Origin: Ulvibacterium sp965248315 | GTDB lineage: Bacteria > Bacteroidota > Bacteroidia > Flavobacteriales > Flavobacteriaceae | Direction: 5' to 3' | Assembly (NCBI RefSeq): GCF_965248315.1 | Contig: NZ_CBDFIX010000002.1 | Span: 2,480,001-2,544,000, forward strand | DNA: 64,000 nucleotides | In this document: positions 53,750 to 61,634 of the stretch, in pieces | Position numbering within the stretch: position 1 is the first letter of the stretch | Layout of the letters: every line of letters begins with the position of its first letter | Notes under the pieces: generated by a model | What the model was told of the DNA's origin: nothing | The model's database searches: none | The model's input: the letters and a program-made list of their open reading frames with translations, nothing else | Translations under genes and position numbers: made by a program

Positions 53750-53828
53750 CCATGTCACTTCGTGACCTGGCTGGGTCTTCACTCGTCTTCACTCGGGACA
53801 GGCTTCTCGCCCCATTTTATTTCATAAA

Positions 53829-53853
53829 AAACCCGACCAAAAAAGTCGGGTTT
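53829..53853 (-). terminator. Intrinsic terminator of tRNA-Lys
   Basis: A 9-bp perfect stem (AAACCCGAC / GTCGGGTTT) with 7-nt loop is followed on the minus strand by six Ts, 14 bp after the tRNA 3' end. Confidence 0.85.
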
Positions 53854-53866
53854 CCATATTACTTCG

Positions 53867-53939
53867 TGACCTGGCTGGGGCTCGAACCCAGGACCCTCTC
53901 CTTAAAAGGGAGATGCTCTACCAACTGAGCTACCAGGTC
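53867..53939 (-). tRNA. tRNA-Lys (anticodon UUU)
   Basis: 73 nt folding as a full cloverleaf on the minus strand: acceptor GACCTGG/CCAGGTC with discriminator A; D-arm GCTC...GAGC; anticodon stem TCTCC/GGAGA around CTTTTAA, anticodon TTT; T-arm CTGGG/CCCAG around TTCGAGC. CCA is not encoded. It is a single gene in this window; the terminator lies 14 bp downstream. Confidence 0.97.
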
Positions 53940-54108
53940 ATAATTTGTAGGTTTGGCAGGCCTGCCCGCCGAAGCAATACCAATGGTATCGCCTAAGAGG
54001 GTGCAAATATAAGATCATTAATTTATTTAACAAGTCGATTTTAGTAGAAATTTATCTTTTCTTTGCCTTCAAAAGCAAATAGAACATTTTTTAAAATAAA
54101 CATTCCAG

Positions 54109-54624
54109 TTGAAAATAGTTTTAATAGGTTATATGGGAAGCGGCAAGTCTACCATCGGCAGAATACTGGCAGACGAATTGGGATTGGACTTTTTGGATTT
54201 GGATACATATATAGAGCATTCCGAAAGGGCTACCATTCCAGAATTGTTCAAGAAAAAGGGAGAGATTTATTTTCGCAAAAAGGAAAATGAGTATCTAAAG
54301 CACATACTGCAGGATAAACACAATTTTGTACTCTCTACCGGGGGTGGTGCCCCATGCTATGGAAATAATATGGAAATCATACAGAAGGGAACAAAAAATG
54401 TCTTTCACCTCAAAGTATCTGTAGGGGAGTTGGTAAAACGATTGGCTACCCAAAAGTCTGAGCGCCCTTTGATCAAAAATATCCAGGATTACGATTTGCC
54501 CGAATTCATTGGGAAGCATTTGTTCGAAAGAGGATTTTTTTATGAAAAGGCCTGGCACACGATTGTATGCGATGGGAAGGAAGTCGAAGAGATTGCCCAG
54601 GAAATCCGCACCTTTCTAGTCTAG
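54109..54624 (+). CDS. aroK: Shikimate kinase
   Basis: 171 residues. It phosphorylates shikimate at the 3-OH in aromatic amino acid synthesis. Motifs: Walker A GYMGSGKST (7-15), DLDTYIE (substrate-binding Asp), IYFRKKENEYL (FRxxE), STGGGAPC (Gly-rich shikimate loop), SERPLI (lid Arg). The start is TTG at 54109: a TAA lies in frame 12 bp upstream and no ATG occurs before the P-loop. Its 3' end overlaps the convergent phosphoribosyltransferase gene by 9 bp. Confidence 0.95.
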   Translation: MKIVLIGYMGSGKSTIGRILADELGLDFLDLDTYIEHSERATIPELFKKKGEIYFRKKENEYLKHILQDKHNFVLSTGGGAPCYGNNMEIIQKGTKNVFHLKVSVGELVKRLATQKSERPLIKNIQDYDLPEFIGKHLFERGFFYEKAWHTIVCDGKEVEEIAQEIRTFLV

Positions 54625-55113
54625 ATAAACCCGGTCATTTTGCGTTTCAAATTTTACATGAACATGTTCTTGCAGGGATGTAGAAAGCGAAATACCCTTA
54701 TAGTCGGCCTTTACAGGATATTTTTTATGGTTCCGGTTCACCAGGACCGCCGTTTTCAGTTGTTTTAAGGGAGTCTTGAGAAAATGCTGTACCCCATAGA
54801 TCAAAGTGGTACCGGAGTTCAATACATCATCCACCAGAACAACGGATTTTTGCAAGTATTCTTTTTCTGGGATAGAAGTGGTAACCCCGCTTTTTAAGGG
54901 ATTACTTTTATCCATCTGTACCTTACATAAAAGAATCTTGGCTGTGGTTATCTTTTTGAGAACCATCTGTATTTTTTTGGCAAAATCAAGCCCACCACCT
55001 TCTATTCCGGCAACAATGATTTCTTGCTCATCCACATTGGCTTCATAGATTTGGTAAGCGATTCGCCGTATTTTATGTTGTATTTGGAGATGGGATAAGA
55101 TGTTATTTTGCAT
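54616..55113 (-). CDS. Phosphoribosyltransferase-domain protein
   Basis: 165 residues. A type-I PRTase fold with the PRPP-binding motif SVVLVDDVLNSGTTLIYG and the AGIEGGGLDFAKKI loop; KVQMDKSNPLKSGVT is the flexible hood. It resembles the small PRTases of flavobacteria placed beside aroK (PyrR-like in size), but the base specificity is not visible. A nucleotide-salvage or regulatory role is likely. It ends inside the convergent aroK gene by 9 bp. Confidence 0.87.
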   Translation of the reverse strand: MQNNILSHLQIQHKIRRIAYQIYEANVDEQEIIVAGIEGGGLDFAKKIQMVLKKITTAKILLCKVQMDKSNPLKSGVTTSIPEKEYLQKSVVLVDDVLNSGTTLIYGVQHFLKTPLKQLKTAVLVNRNHKKYPVKADYKGISLSTSLQEHVHVKFETQNDRVYLD

Positions 55114-55165
55114 AGAACAAATAGCTTGTGTTTCAAATATAAAAAAACTGTGGTTACATTAAATC

Positions 55166-55567
55166 CTAATTGTCGCTTTCATCATCTTCAAGAAAAGGGG
55201 AGGGGGTATCCAAATAATCTTCAATTTCCCTACGATCTTTTTTTGTAGGTCGGCCTGTTCCTTTCTTTCGATAATAGTCCTTGGAATACTTCAATAATTC
55301 GTTGGTTTCAAAGGCCTCTTTTGGTGTCATATCCTTTCTATAGATGTCTACTAATTTTGCGCCTACCCTGGAAGGGGGGATTTGCAGAATTTGTAATTGA
55401 TAATCGATTTGGTTTTTCCGAACCACAAGGGTATCCGTTGGATATACTTCCCGTGAAGGCTTTGCAATGTGACCATTAATCTTAACATGGCCCTTTTTAC
55501 AGGCATTGGATGCCAAGTTCCGTGTTTTAAAATAGCGGGTACTCCAAAGGAACTTGTCAATACGCAT
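55166..55567 (-). CDS. S4-domain RNA-binding protein (Hsp15-like)
   Basis: 133 residues. The S4 domain occupies residues 1-60: MRIDKFLWSTRYFKTRNLASNACKKGHVKINGHIAKPSREVYPTDTLVVRK, matching HslR/Hsp15, which binds 50S subunits carrying stalled nascent chains. A basic tail (YYRKKGTGRPTKKDRREIEDYL) extends it, as is normal. It starts 53 bp from the PRTase gene on the same strand. Confidence 0.9.
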   Translation of the reverse strand: MRIDKFLWSTRYFKTRNLASNACKKGHVKINGHIAKPSREVYPTDTLVVRKNQIDYQLQILQIPPSRVGAKLVDIYRKDMTPKEAFETNELLKYSKDYYRKKGTGRPTKKDRREIEDYLDTPSPFLEDDESDN

Positions 55568-55645
55568 TTCCCTTCAAAATTGTTTGTTAACGATTCCTGC
55601 AAAAATACGGGAAAATTGTATCTTGCCGCCCTTAAAGATTGCCTA

Positions 55646-56599
55646 ATGAAAAGATTTCAACTTGCAGTGCCATTGATGCTACTGATTCTCTTGGGGTCAT
55701 GTAAGAACGACGACAATGGACCGGCAGCGGAAATAGTGCCCCCTAGAATGTTGAGCGAAGTTGCCGCCGAGGATGAAGAAGAATTGCAAGAATTCCTAAA
55801 GTCCCATTTCTACAACTATGAGGATTTTGAGGAACCTATTGATCCTGGTTTCGATATGATTGTACGGATTGATACAATTGCTGGGGACAACGCCGATAAA
55901 AGACCGCTTTGGGAGGATATTCAAAGCGAAAGTGTTGTTGTGGAATCCTCGGATTTTGGATTGGATGATGGGGAAGAAATTCAACACAATCTGTATTATG
56001 TGGTTGTTAGGGAAGGCGTGGGTGGAAGCCCTACATTTGCTGACAATACAGTGCTCCGATACGAAGGTTCCTTTTTGGATGGTAATGCCTTTGATGCTTC
56101 CAATACCCCTGTAAATCAATACCTCTCCGGAAACCTTATTCCAGGGTACGCCATTGGGGTGGAAAAACTTAATGCAGGCGAAGGCCCTTTTGATAATGGT
56201 GATGGGACGGTAAGTTTCATGGATTATGGTATTGGAATACTATTTATACCTTCAGGTTTAGGCTATTTTGACAGGCCACCACCCGGTTCAGGGATACCTC
56301 AATACATCCCATTAATTTTTAAGATCGATGTTTTGTCCTTCGAGCCGGATACCGATTTTGATGGTGATGGTATTCCTTCCATTTTGGAAGATGTAAACGG
56401 AGATGGGGATTTGAGCAATGACAATACGGACGAGGACACGGAACCTTTTGGTGTGTTTTTGGCCAATCACAATGATACGGATGATGATGCAGATGGCATA
56501 CCCACGCGTGACGAAATTGATATTGATGAAGAGGGTAATGTTACCTTCCGCGATACGGACGGCGATGGGATATGGGACCATTTGGATAATGATGGATAA
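55646..56599 (+). CDS. FKBP-type peptidyl-prolyl isomerase lipoprotein with acidic, calcium-binding-like tail
   Basis: 317 residues from the ATG at 55646 (MKRFQLAVPLMLLILLGSC, lipobox Cys19). Residues about 105-230 form the FKBP domain (DNTVLRYEGSFLDGNAFDASNTPVNQYLSGNLIPGYAIGVEKL, then FMDYGIGILFIPSGLGYF). After it comes DTDFDGDGIPSILEDVNGDGDLSNDNTDEDTEPF and DTDDDADGIPTRDEIDIDEEGNVTFRDTDGDGIWDHLDNDG, a run of D-x-D-x-DG loops of the thrombospondin type-3/EF-hand style that should bind Ca2+. A periplasmic folding factor is likely. It is divergent from the S4 gene. Confidence 0.88.
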   Translation: MKRFQLAVPLMLLILLGSCKNDDNGPAAEIVPPRMLSEVAAEDEEELQEFLKSHFYNYEDFEEPIDPGFDMIVRIDTIAGDNADKRPLWEDIQSESVVVESSDFGLDDGEEIQHNLYYVVVREGVGGSPTFADNTVLRYEGSFLDGNAFDASNTPVNQYLSGNLIPGYAIGVEKLNAGEGPFDNGDGTVSFMDYGIGILFIPSGLGYFDRPPPGSGIPQYIPLIFKIDVLSFEPDTDFDGDGIPSILEDVNGDGDLSNDNTDEDTEPFGVFLANHNDTDDDADGIPTRDEIDIDEEGNVTFRDTDGDGIWDHLDNDG

Positions 56600-56621
56600 A
56601 CTTCCTGGATATCCAGTAAAT

Positions 56622-56658
56622 AAAAGGCCCCGCGAGTTTATTGCTCGCGGGGCCTTTT
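56622..56658. terminator. Strong bidirectional terminator
   Basis: AAAAGGCCCCGCGAG pairs perfectly over 15 bp with CTCGCGGGGCCTTTT around a 7-nt loop, between the convergent FKBP (+) and outer-membrane barrel (-) genes. Confidence 0.93.
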
Positions 56659-56673
56659 ATTACAATACTTTTA

Positions 56674-57264
56674 TTATAATTTTAAGGAGAGACTTACGAT
56701 AAGCTGATCCGGACGGGTATCTATCCTACTTGGGCCCACCGAGGTGATATTGGTATTAATAAATTCAGCCTCATTGTTACTGAACCCCCTTTCGTATCTT
56801 ACATCAACACCTAGTTTTCCCAAATTTACCCCTGCGCCGATATTAACGCCTACGGTAAAATCGTTTTCCACATCATCGATATCGATACCATCAAATTCCG
56901 TATTGAGGATATACTGAAAAGACGGGCCTGCAAAAACATGTAAGGGACCAATGACTTTAGCCCCTAGGAGTACAGGGACATCAAGCTTACTCATGTTAAA
57001 ATCACCCCCGTCATAGTCAGACTTCGTCCTAGTATACACCAATTCCGGCCTCAAATAAAGTCTGCTGATTTCTAATTTGCCGAACAGCCCAATATGGTAT
57101 CCCACATTTCTATCGGGATCTCGGGCCACATCCCCGACCGATTCGAAATAATCGCCATTGGCATTGTAGTTTAATCCGGCTTTTATACCAAACCCGGAAT
57201 CTTTTTGTGCAAACGCAGCAGTACCTAAAAAAAGGCATGCTGCGCAAAGAAGTAGATGTTTCAT
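56674..57264 (-). CDS. Small outer-membrane beta-barrel protein (PorT/Omp25-like)
   Basis: 196 residues: signal peptide ending GTAAFAQ, then alternating strands of an eight-stranded barrel (SGFGIKAGLNYNANGDYF, NVGYHIGLFGKLEISRLYLRPELVYTRTKSDYDGG, DVPVLLGAKVIGPLHVFAGPSFQYILN, VGVNIGAGVNLGKLGVDVRYERGFS) and the C-terminal SLSLKL. It is typical of 'outer membrane beta-barrel domain' proteins in Bacteroidota; no substrate is known. Confidence 0.88.
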   Translation of the reverse strand: MKHLLLCAACLFLGTAAFAQKDSGFGIKAGLNYNANGDYFESVGDVARDPDRNVGYHIGLFGKLEISRLYLRPELVYTRTKSDYDGGDFNMSKLDVPVLLGAKVIGPLHVFAGPSFQYILNTEFDGIDIDDVENDFTVGVNIGAGVNLGKLGVDVRYERGFSNNEAEFINTNITSVGPSRIDTRPDQLIVSLSLKL

Positions 57265-57310
57265 AGTGTTCGTTTTTAATATCCAAGTGATATCAAAAAC
57301 GATACCACTG

Positions 57311-58264
57311 TTACTTTCTTTTCAACACTCTCAAAACGGCCTCCTCGATCGCTTTATTGTTTAGACCGTATTTGTCCATTAGCTGATCCGGAGTGCCACT
57401 TTCGCCAAAAGTATCCTTGGTGGCAACGAATTGCTGAGGCGCAGGATATTGAGCAGCAAGGGTTCGCGCAATACTTTCGCCCAGACCGCCTAAGTAGTTA
57501 TGCTCTTCCGCGGATACTACACAACCTGTTTTTTTAACAGACTTTAACACGGCTTCCTCATCCAGGGGCTTAATGGTGTGAATGTTGATAACTTCTGCGG
57601 AGATACCTTGATTTTCCAGATTTTCAGCGGCTATTAACGCCTGCCATACCAAATGTCCGGTAGCAAGTATGGTAACATCGGTTCCTTCATTTAGAAGCAA
57701 GGCTTTCCCAATTTCAAACTCTTGGTCGGCCGGAGTAAAATTGGCCACTTTAGGCCTACCAAACCTCAGGTAAACCGGACCTTTATAATCTGCAATGGCT
57801 AATGTAGCAGCCTTGGTCTGGTTGTAATCGCAAGGGTTTATGACAGTCATTCCGGGAAGCATCTTCATCAACCCGATGTCTTCCAATATTTGATGTGTTG
57901 CACCATCTTCCCCTAAGGTGATTCCCGCATGTGAAGCGCAGATTTTTACATTTTTCCCAGAATAGGCTATGGATTGCCGTATTTGATCATAAACCCTACC
58001 CGTGGCAAAGTTGGCAAAGGTACTGGCAAAGGGTATTTTGCCACCAATGGTAAGCCCGGCGGCTATCCCCATCATATTGGCTTCGGCTATCCCGATCTGA
58101 AAGAAACGATCTGGGTTTTCAGCAATGAACGTATCAATTTTTAATGACCCCACCAAATCGGCACACAAGGCCACTACATTGGGATTGCTCCTCCCCAATT
58201 CGGTCATTCCTGCACCATATCCGCTTCTTGTATCGTTTTTCCCTTGGTCTATATATTTTTTCAT
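57311..58264 (-). CDS. Transketolase, C-terminal subunit
   Basis: 317 residues: the pyrimidine-binding and C-terminal domains of a two-gene transketolase. Motifs: GYGAGMTELGRSNPNVVALCADLVGS, RFFQIGIAEANMMGIAAGLTIGGKIPFASTFANF, SHAGITLGEDGATHQILEDIGLMKMLPGMTVINPCD, AEEHNYLGGLGESIA. Together with the upstream subunit it moves two-carbon units in the pentose phosphate pathway. It starts 60 bp after the N-terminal subunit gene, so the pair is one transcript. Confidence 0.95.
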   Translation of the reverse strand: MKKYIDQGKNDTRSGYGAGMTELGRSNPNVVALCADLVGSLKIDTFIAENPDRFFQIGIAEANMMGIAAGLTIGGKIPFASTFANFATGRVYDQIRQSIAYSGKNVKICASHAGITLGEDGATHQILEDIGLMKMLPGMTVINPCDYNQTKAATLAIADYKGPVYLRFGRPKVANFTPADQEFEIGKALLLNEGTDVTILATGHLVWQALIAAENLENQGISAEVINIHTIKPLDEEAVLKSVKKTGCVVSAEEHNYLGGLGESIARTLAAQYPAPQQFVATKDTFGESGTPDQLMDKYGLNNKAIEEAVLRVLKRK

Positions 58265-58324
58265 CGAAATGTGATTTTTTGTTGTACCCGAAAAAGCGGG
58301 CGTCTTTATAAAAGGGATTTGCTT

Positions 58325-59170
58325 TCAATAATCTCCCAATGTCTCAGGATTTTGTGCCAATGCCGTTTCCAGTTGGTCATCGTTAGGTGCCTTTCCATGC
58401 CATGCATGAGTATGCATCATAAAATCCACACCATGTCCCATAACCGTATTCATAATAATGCAAACAGGTTTTCCCTTTCCGGTTCTGTTCTTTGCTTCCT
58501 GCAGCCCCGCAATAACTTCTTCCAAGTTATTACCATCCTGTATCTCCAGGACATCCCAACCAAAGGCAGTAAACTTTTCATTGAGATTGCCCAAGGGTAG
58601 AACTTCTGCCGTAGGACCATCGATTTGTTGTCCGTTACGGTCAATGGTAGAAATCAAATTATCCACCTTGTTTCCCGCCGCGTACATAATGGCCTCCCAG
58701 TTCTGACCTTCCTGCAATTCGCCATCGCCATGTAAGCTGTAGACAAGATGACCATCACCGTTAAGTTTTTTGGCCAAGGCAGCACCTATGGCTACCGACA
58801 TTCCCTGTCCCAAGGATCCCGAGGCTACCCGAACGCCAGGAAGGCCCTCGTGCGTAGTTGGATGTCCTTGCAAACGAGAATCTATCAAGCGAAAAGTATT
58901 CAGCTCTTCCACTGGGAAATAGCCTTTGCGGGCAAGTACACTATAAAAAACCGGTGAAATATGCCCATTGGATAAAAAGAAAAGATCCTCACCTGCACCA
59001 TCCATATCAAAACCCTCTTTGAGTTCCATAATTTCATGGTATAGGGAAACGAAAAATTCGGTACAACCAAGAGATCCGCCAGGATGGCCGGAATTTACTT
59101 TATGTACCATCCGAAGGATATCCCTACGGGTTTGGACAACAATGTCCTCTAAAGCTTTAATGTCTGACAT
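58325..59170 (-). CDS. Transketolase, N-terminal (thiamine diphosphate-binding) subunit
   Basis: About 281 residues from the ATG at 59170 (MSDIKALEDIVVQTRRDILRMVHKVNSGHPGGSLGCTEFFVSLY); an ATG at 59176 adds two residues, and the longer frame upstream is not expected in the family. ThDP motif: HGDGELQEGQNWEAIMYAAGNKVDNLISTIDRNGQQ; YPP-binding GSLGQGMSVAIGAALAKKL. The split into two genes is usual in many Bacteroidota and archaea. Confidence 0.94.
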   Translation of the reverse strand: MSDIKALEDIVVQTRRDILRMVHKVNSGHPGGSLGCTEFFVSLYHEIMELKEGFDMDGAGEDLFFLSNGHISPVFYSVLARKGYFPVEELNTFRLIDSRLQGHPTTHEGLPGVRVASGSLGQGMSVAIGAALAKKLNGDGHLVYSLHGDGELQEGQNWEAIMYAAGNKVDNLISTIDRNGQQIDGPTAEVLPLGNLNEKFTAFGWDVLEIQDGNNLEEVIAGLQEAKNRTGKGKPVCIIMNTVMGHGVDFMMHTHAWHGKAPNDDQLETALAQNPETLGDY

Positions 59171-59304
59171 GGTCATTTTTTTAATGATTTCAAAAGTAGG
59201 AGCAATCTTTTGGGTATCCAAACGGTAATTATAATATTTTATCAACCGGGACAAATACAAGGAACTTTATTTTTTTGTTAAGGACATTATGCAGGGCAGA
59301 TGAC

Positions 59305-59312
59305 TATATTTG
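59305..59312 (+). promoter_or_regulatory. -7 box of tgt
   Basis: TATATTTG, a perfect TAnnTTTG, lies 18 bp before the TTG start of tgt, giving a very short leader. Confidence 0.55.
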
Positions 59313-59330
59313 CCACTTTAATGGTGAATT

Positions 59331-60461
59331 TTGAAGTTTACTTTACATGATACTGATTCCCAGAGTAAGGCAAGGGCCGGTACGATAACCACATTCCATG
59401 GCGTGATCGAGACCCCAATTTTTATGCCAGTGGGTACAGTCGCTTCCGTAAAGGGAGTGCACCAGAGGGAATTGAAACAGGATATAGACCCGGATATAAT
59501 CCTGGGGAATACCTATCATCTCTTTTTACGGCCCAAAACACATATTTTAAGGGAGGCCGGTGGTCTACATAAATTTATGGGATGGGACAGAAATATCCTG
59601 ACGGATAGTGGGGGGTATCAGGTGTATTCCCTTTCTGCCAACCGAAAGATCAAGGAAGAAGGTGTGAAATTTAAATCCCATATTGATGGGTCTATGCACT
59701 TTTTCACACCAGAAAACGTAATGGAGATCCAACGGACCATAGGCGCGGACATTATTATGGCCTTTGATGAATGTACGCCGTACCCCTGTGAATATACGTA
59801 TGCCGAAAGATCCATGAAAATGACCCACAGATGGTTGGACCGTTGTTTGGCACATTTGGAAAAAACTCCTGTGGAATATGGTTTTGATCAAGCTTTTTTT
59901 CCAATAGTACAGGGGTCCGTTTTTAAAGATCTTCGGAAGCAATCTGCCGAATATATTGCCAATGTTGGTGCTGAGGGCAATGCCATCGGTGGCCTTTCCG
60001 TTGGCGAACCAGCTGAGGATATGTATGAAATGACTGAAGTGGTCTGCGCTATTCTTCCCCAGGATAAACCCAGATATCTTATGGGCGTTGGTACGCCGAT
60101 AAACATTCTTGAAAATATTGCCTTGGGCATAGATATGTTCGATTGTGTTATGCCTACACGAAATGCCAGGAACGGGATGCTTTTTACGGCTCACGGAACT
60201 ATTAATATCAAGAACAAGAAATGGGAAAATGATTTTTCTCCGGTAGACGATATGGGAATTACATTTGTAGATTTGGAATATTCAAAAGCCTATCTACGCC
60301 ATTTGTTCGCAGCCAATGAGTATTTGGGCAAACAGATAGCGACCATTCATAATTTGGGATTTTATCTATGGTTGGTGCGTGAGGCTAGAAAGCATATTTT
60401 GAAGGGTGATTTTATGGAATGGAAGAACAAAATGGTGAAGCAAATGGATAAAAGACTATAG
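59331..60461 (+). CDS. tgt: Queuine tRNA-ribosyltransferase
   Basis: 376 residues. It exchanges guanine 34 for preQ1 in GUN-anticodon tRNAs. Motifs: PIFMPVGTVASVKGV, LTDSGGYQVYSL, DECTPYP with catalytic Asp region, QGSVFKDLR, IGGLSVGEPAEDM, and nucleophile region GIDMFDCVMPTRNARNG. The start is TTG at 59331, since a TGA lies two codons upstream and the -7 box fits. The C-terminal zinc site is odd: in the usual CxCxxC segment this protein has PVDDMGITFVDLEYSKAYLRHL, with no Cys; the following IHN His is kept. The LptF/G gene follows at once. Confidence 0.95.
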   Translation: MKFTLHDTDSQSKARAGTITTFHGVIETPIFMPVGTVASVKGVHQRELKQDIDPDIILGNTYHLFLRPKTHILREAGGLHKFMGWDRNILTDSGGYQVYSLSANRKIKEEGVKFKSHIDGSMHFFTPENVMEIQRTIGADIIMAFDECTPYPCEYTYAERSMKMTHRWLDRCLAHLEKTPVEYGFDQAFFPIVQGSVFKDLRKQSAEYIANVGAEGNAIGGLSVGEPAEDMYEMTEVVCAILPQDKPRYLMGVGTPINILENIALGIDMFDCVMPTRNARNGMLFTAHGTINIKNKKWENDFSPVDDMGITFVDLEYSKAYLRHLFAANEYLGKQIATIHNLGFYLWLVREARKHILKGDFMEWKNKMVKQMDKRL

Positions 60462-60462
60462 G

Positions 60463-61536
60463 GTGACCATTATAGACAGATACATACTAAAACGTTATTT
60501 GGTAACCTTTGTGGTGATGTTATTATTGTTTATCCCTATTGGGATTATGGCCAATTTGGCGGAACAAATCGGTAAGATGATAGACAATGAGGCTCCACTG
60601 AACGAGATTCTGATCTATTATCTCAATTTCACCATCTACATTGGCAGTCTATTGTTTCCTATCTTCCTGTTCCTATCCATTATATTCTTTACCTCCAAAT
60701 TAGCGAGCAATACGGAAATAGTGGCAATTTTAAGTTCGGGAGTGTCCTATGGGCGTTTTCTTAGACCCTATCTCATAGGCGCCACCATTATTGCCTTCGT
60801 CATGTTGACCATGGGGATGTTTCTAGTGCCCAACGCTAGCAAAGGATTCAATGAGTTTAAGTATAAATATCTGAAGAAGGGGAAGCAGGACAGGGTTACC
60901 AGCAATATCTTTAATCAATTGAATGAAAATGATTTTATATACGTAAGCAGTTTTGATCCGGCACGGAAAATTGGATATAACTTCACCTTTGAAAGATTTA
61001 CCGATGAGGACCAATTGGAATTTAAGATTTCCGCAACGAACATTCGGTGGATAGATAGTTTATATCGATTGACCTCTTATCGAAAAAGAATAGTAAAGGG
61101 AGATACCGCTATTATAGAATCAAAACGGAGATTGGACACCCTATTTACCTTTAAAATAGATGATTTGACCCCGGTATCCTATATTGCCGAGACCAAAAAC
61201 TTGGCAGAACTCAATAAGTTTATCGACGATCAAAAAAGAAAAGGCGCCTCCAACATCAACTCCTATATTTTGGTGAAATACAAGCGATGGGCCATGCCCA
61301 TAAGTGCCTTTATCCTAACGCTTATAGCCGTGGCCGTTTCTTCTGTAAAACGAAGGGGTGGAATGGGCATTAACCTAGCTTTTGGTATTGGAGTCGCTTT
61401 TATCTACATTTTTTTCGATAGGGTATTCGGTACCTTGGCGGAACAATCCGGTTTTTCTCCCATATTGGCTGTGATTATTCCCAATCTACTTTTTGGAATT
61501 TTGGCTTTCTATTTATTGCAGAAAGCTAAAAGATAG
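60463..61536 (+). CDS. LptF/LptG-family permease (YjgP/YjgQ)
   Basis: 357 residues. Three N-terminal helices (YLVTFVVMLLLFIPIGIMANL, LIYYLNFTIYIGSLLFPIFLFLSIIFFT, FLRPYLIGATIIAFVMLTMGMFL), a periplasmic beta-jellyroll, then three C-terminal helices (WAMPISAFILTLIAVAVSSV, MGINLAFGIGVAFIYIFFDRVFGTLA, LAVIIPNLLFGILAFYLL). It is a half of the LPS-export ABC permease that moves lipopolysaccharide toward the outer membrane. The start is GTG at 60463, one base after the tgt stop; the pair is co-transcribed. F or G cannot be told apart by eye. Confidence 0.93.
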   Translation: MTIIDRYILKRYLVTFVVMLLLFIPIGIMANLAEQIGKMIDNEAPLNEILIYYLNFTIYIGSLLFPIFLFLSIIFFTSKLASNTEIVAILSSGVSYGRFLRPYLIGATIIAFVMLTMGMFLVPNASKGFNEFKYKYLKKGKQDRVTSNIFNQLNENDFIYVSSFDPARKIGYNFTFERFTDEDQLEFKISATNIRWIDSLYRLTSYRKRIVKGDTAIIESKRRLDTLFTFKIDDLTPVSYIAETKNLAELNKFIDDQKRKGASNINSYILVKYKRWAMPISAFILTLIAVAVSSVKRRGGMGINLAFGIGVAFIYIFFDRVFGTLAEQSGFSPILAVIIPNLLFGILAFYLLQKAKR

Positions 61537-61604
61537 GTATTGTTCCAATTTTTTAAGTAGTATTCAAAAATAAAACCACTTCAAAACTATAGACTATAAA
61601 ATTT

Positions 61605-61612
61605 TATATTTG
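61605..61612 (+). promoter_or_regulatory. -7 box of accA
   Basis: TATATTTG matches TAnnTTTG perfectly, 22 bp before the accA ATG. The -33 element is not clear. Confidence 0.6.
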
Positions 61613-61634
61613 CCTAACAAACTAAACTGGAACA

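Larger units (their letters stand above)
53651..53860. repeat. Tandem repeat (units of 106 and 104 bp) containing the tRNA-Lys 3' tip
   Basis: Copies begin at 53651 and 53757, and a third, partial copy begins at 53861 where it runs into the real tRNA. Each starts ACTTCGTGACCTGGCTGGG, of which the last 13 bases match the 3' end of the tRNA-Lys gene, then a GC-rich element (CTCGGGACAGGCTTCTCGCCCCA) that resembles dispersed REP-like elements seen in many bacterial genomes, then a terminator hairpin. The copies differ by a few bases. Duplication by slippage or remnants of lost tandem tRNA genes would explain it. Confidence 0.85.
53442..53866. other. Repeat-rich region downstream of tRNA-Lys
   Basis: No gene. 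Its right half consists of two tandem copies of a unit that includes the 3' tip of the tRNA and a terminator (53651-53860). The left 200 bp show nothing recognisable. Confidence 0.6.

Noticed and set aside
53651..53860. Possible CRISPR array or integrase attachment site
   Set aside because: Only two full units of about 105 bp, with repeated not unique spacers, and no integrase or cas gene nearby; a tandem duplication is simpler.
59565..60194. 209-codon antisense open frame inside tgt
   Set aside because: It mirrors the conserved tgt gene and has no leader or domain.
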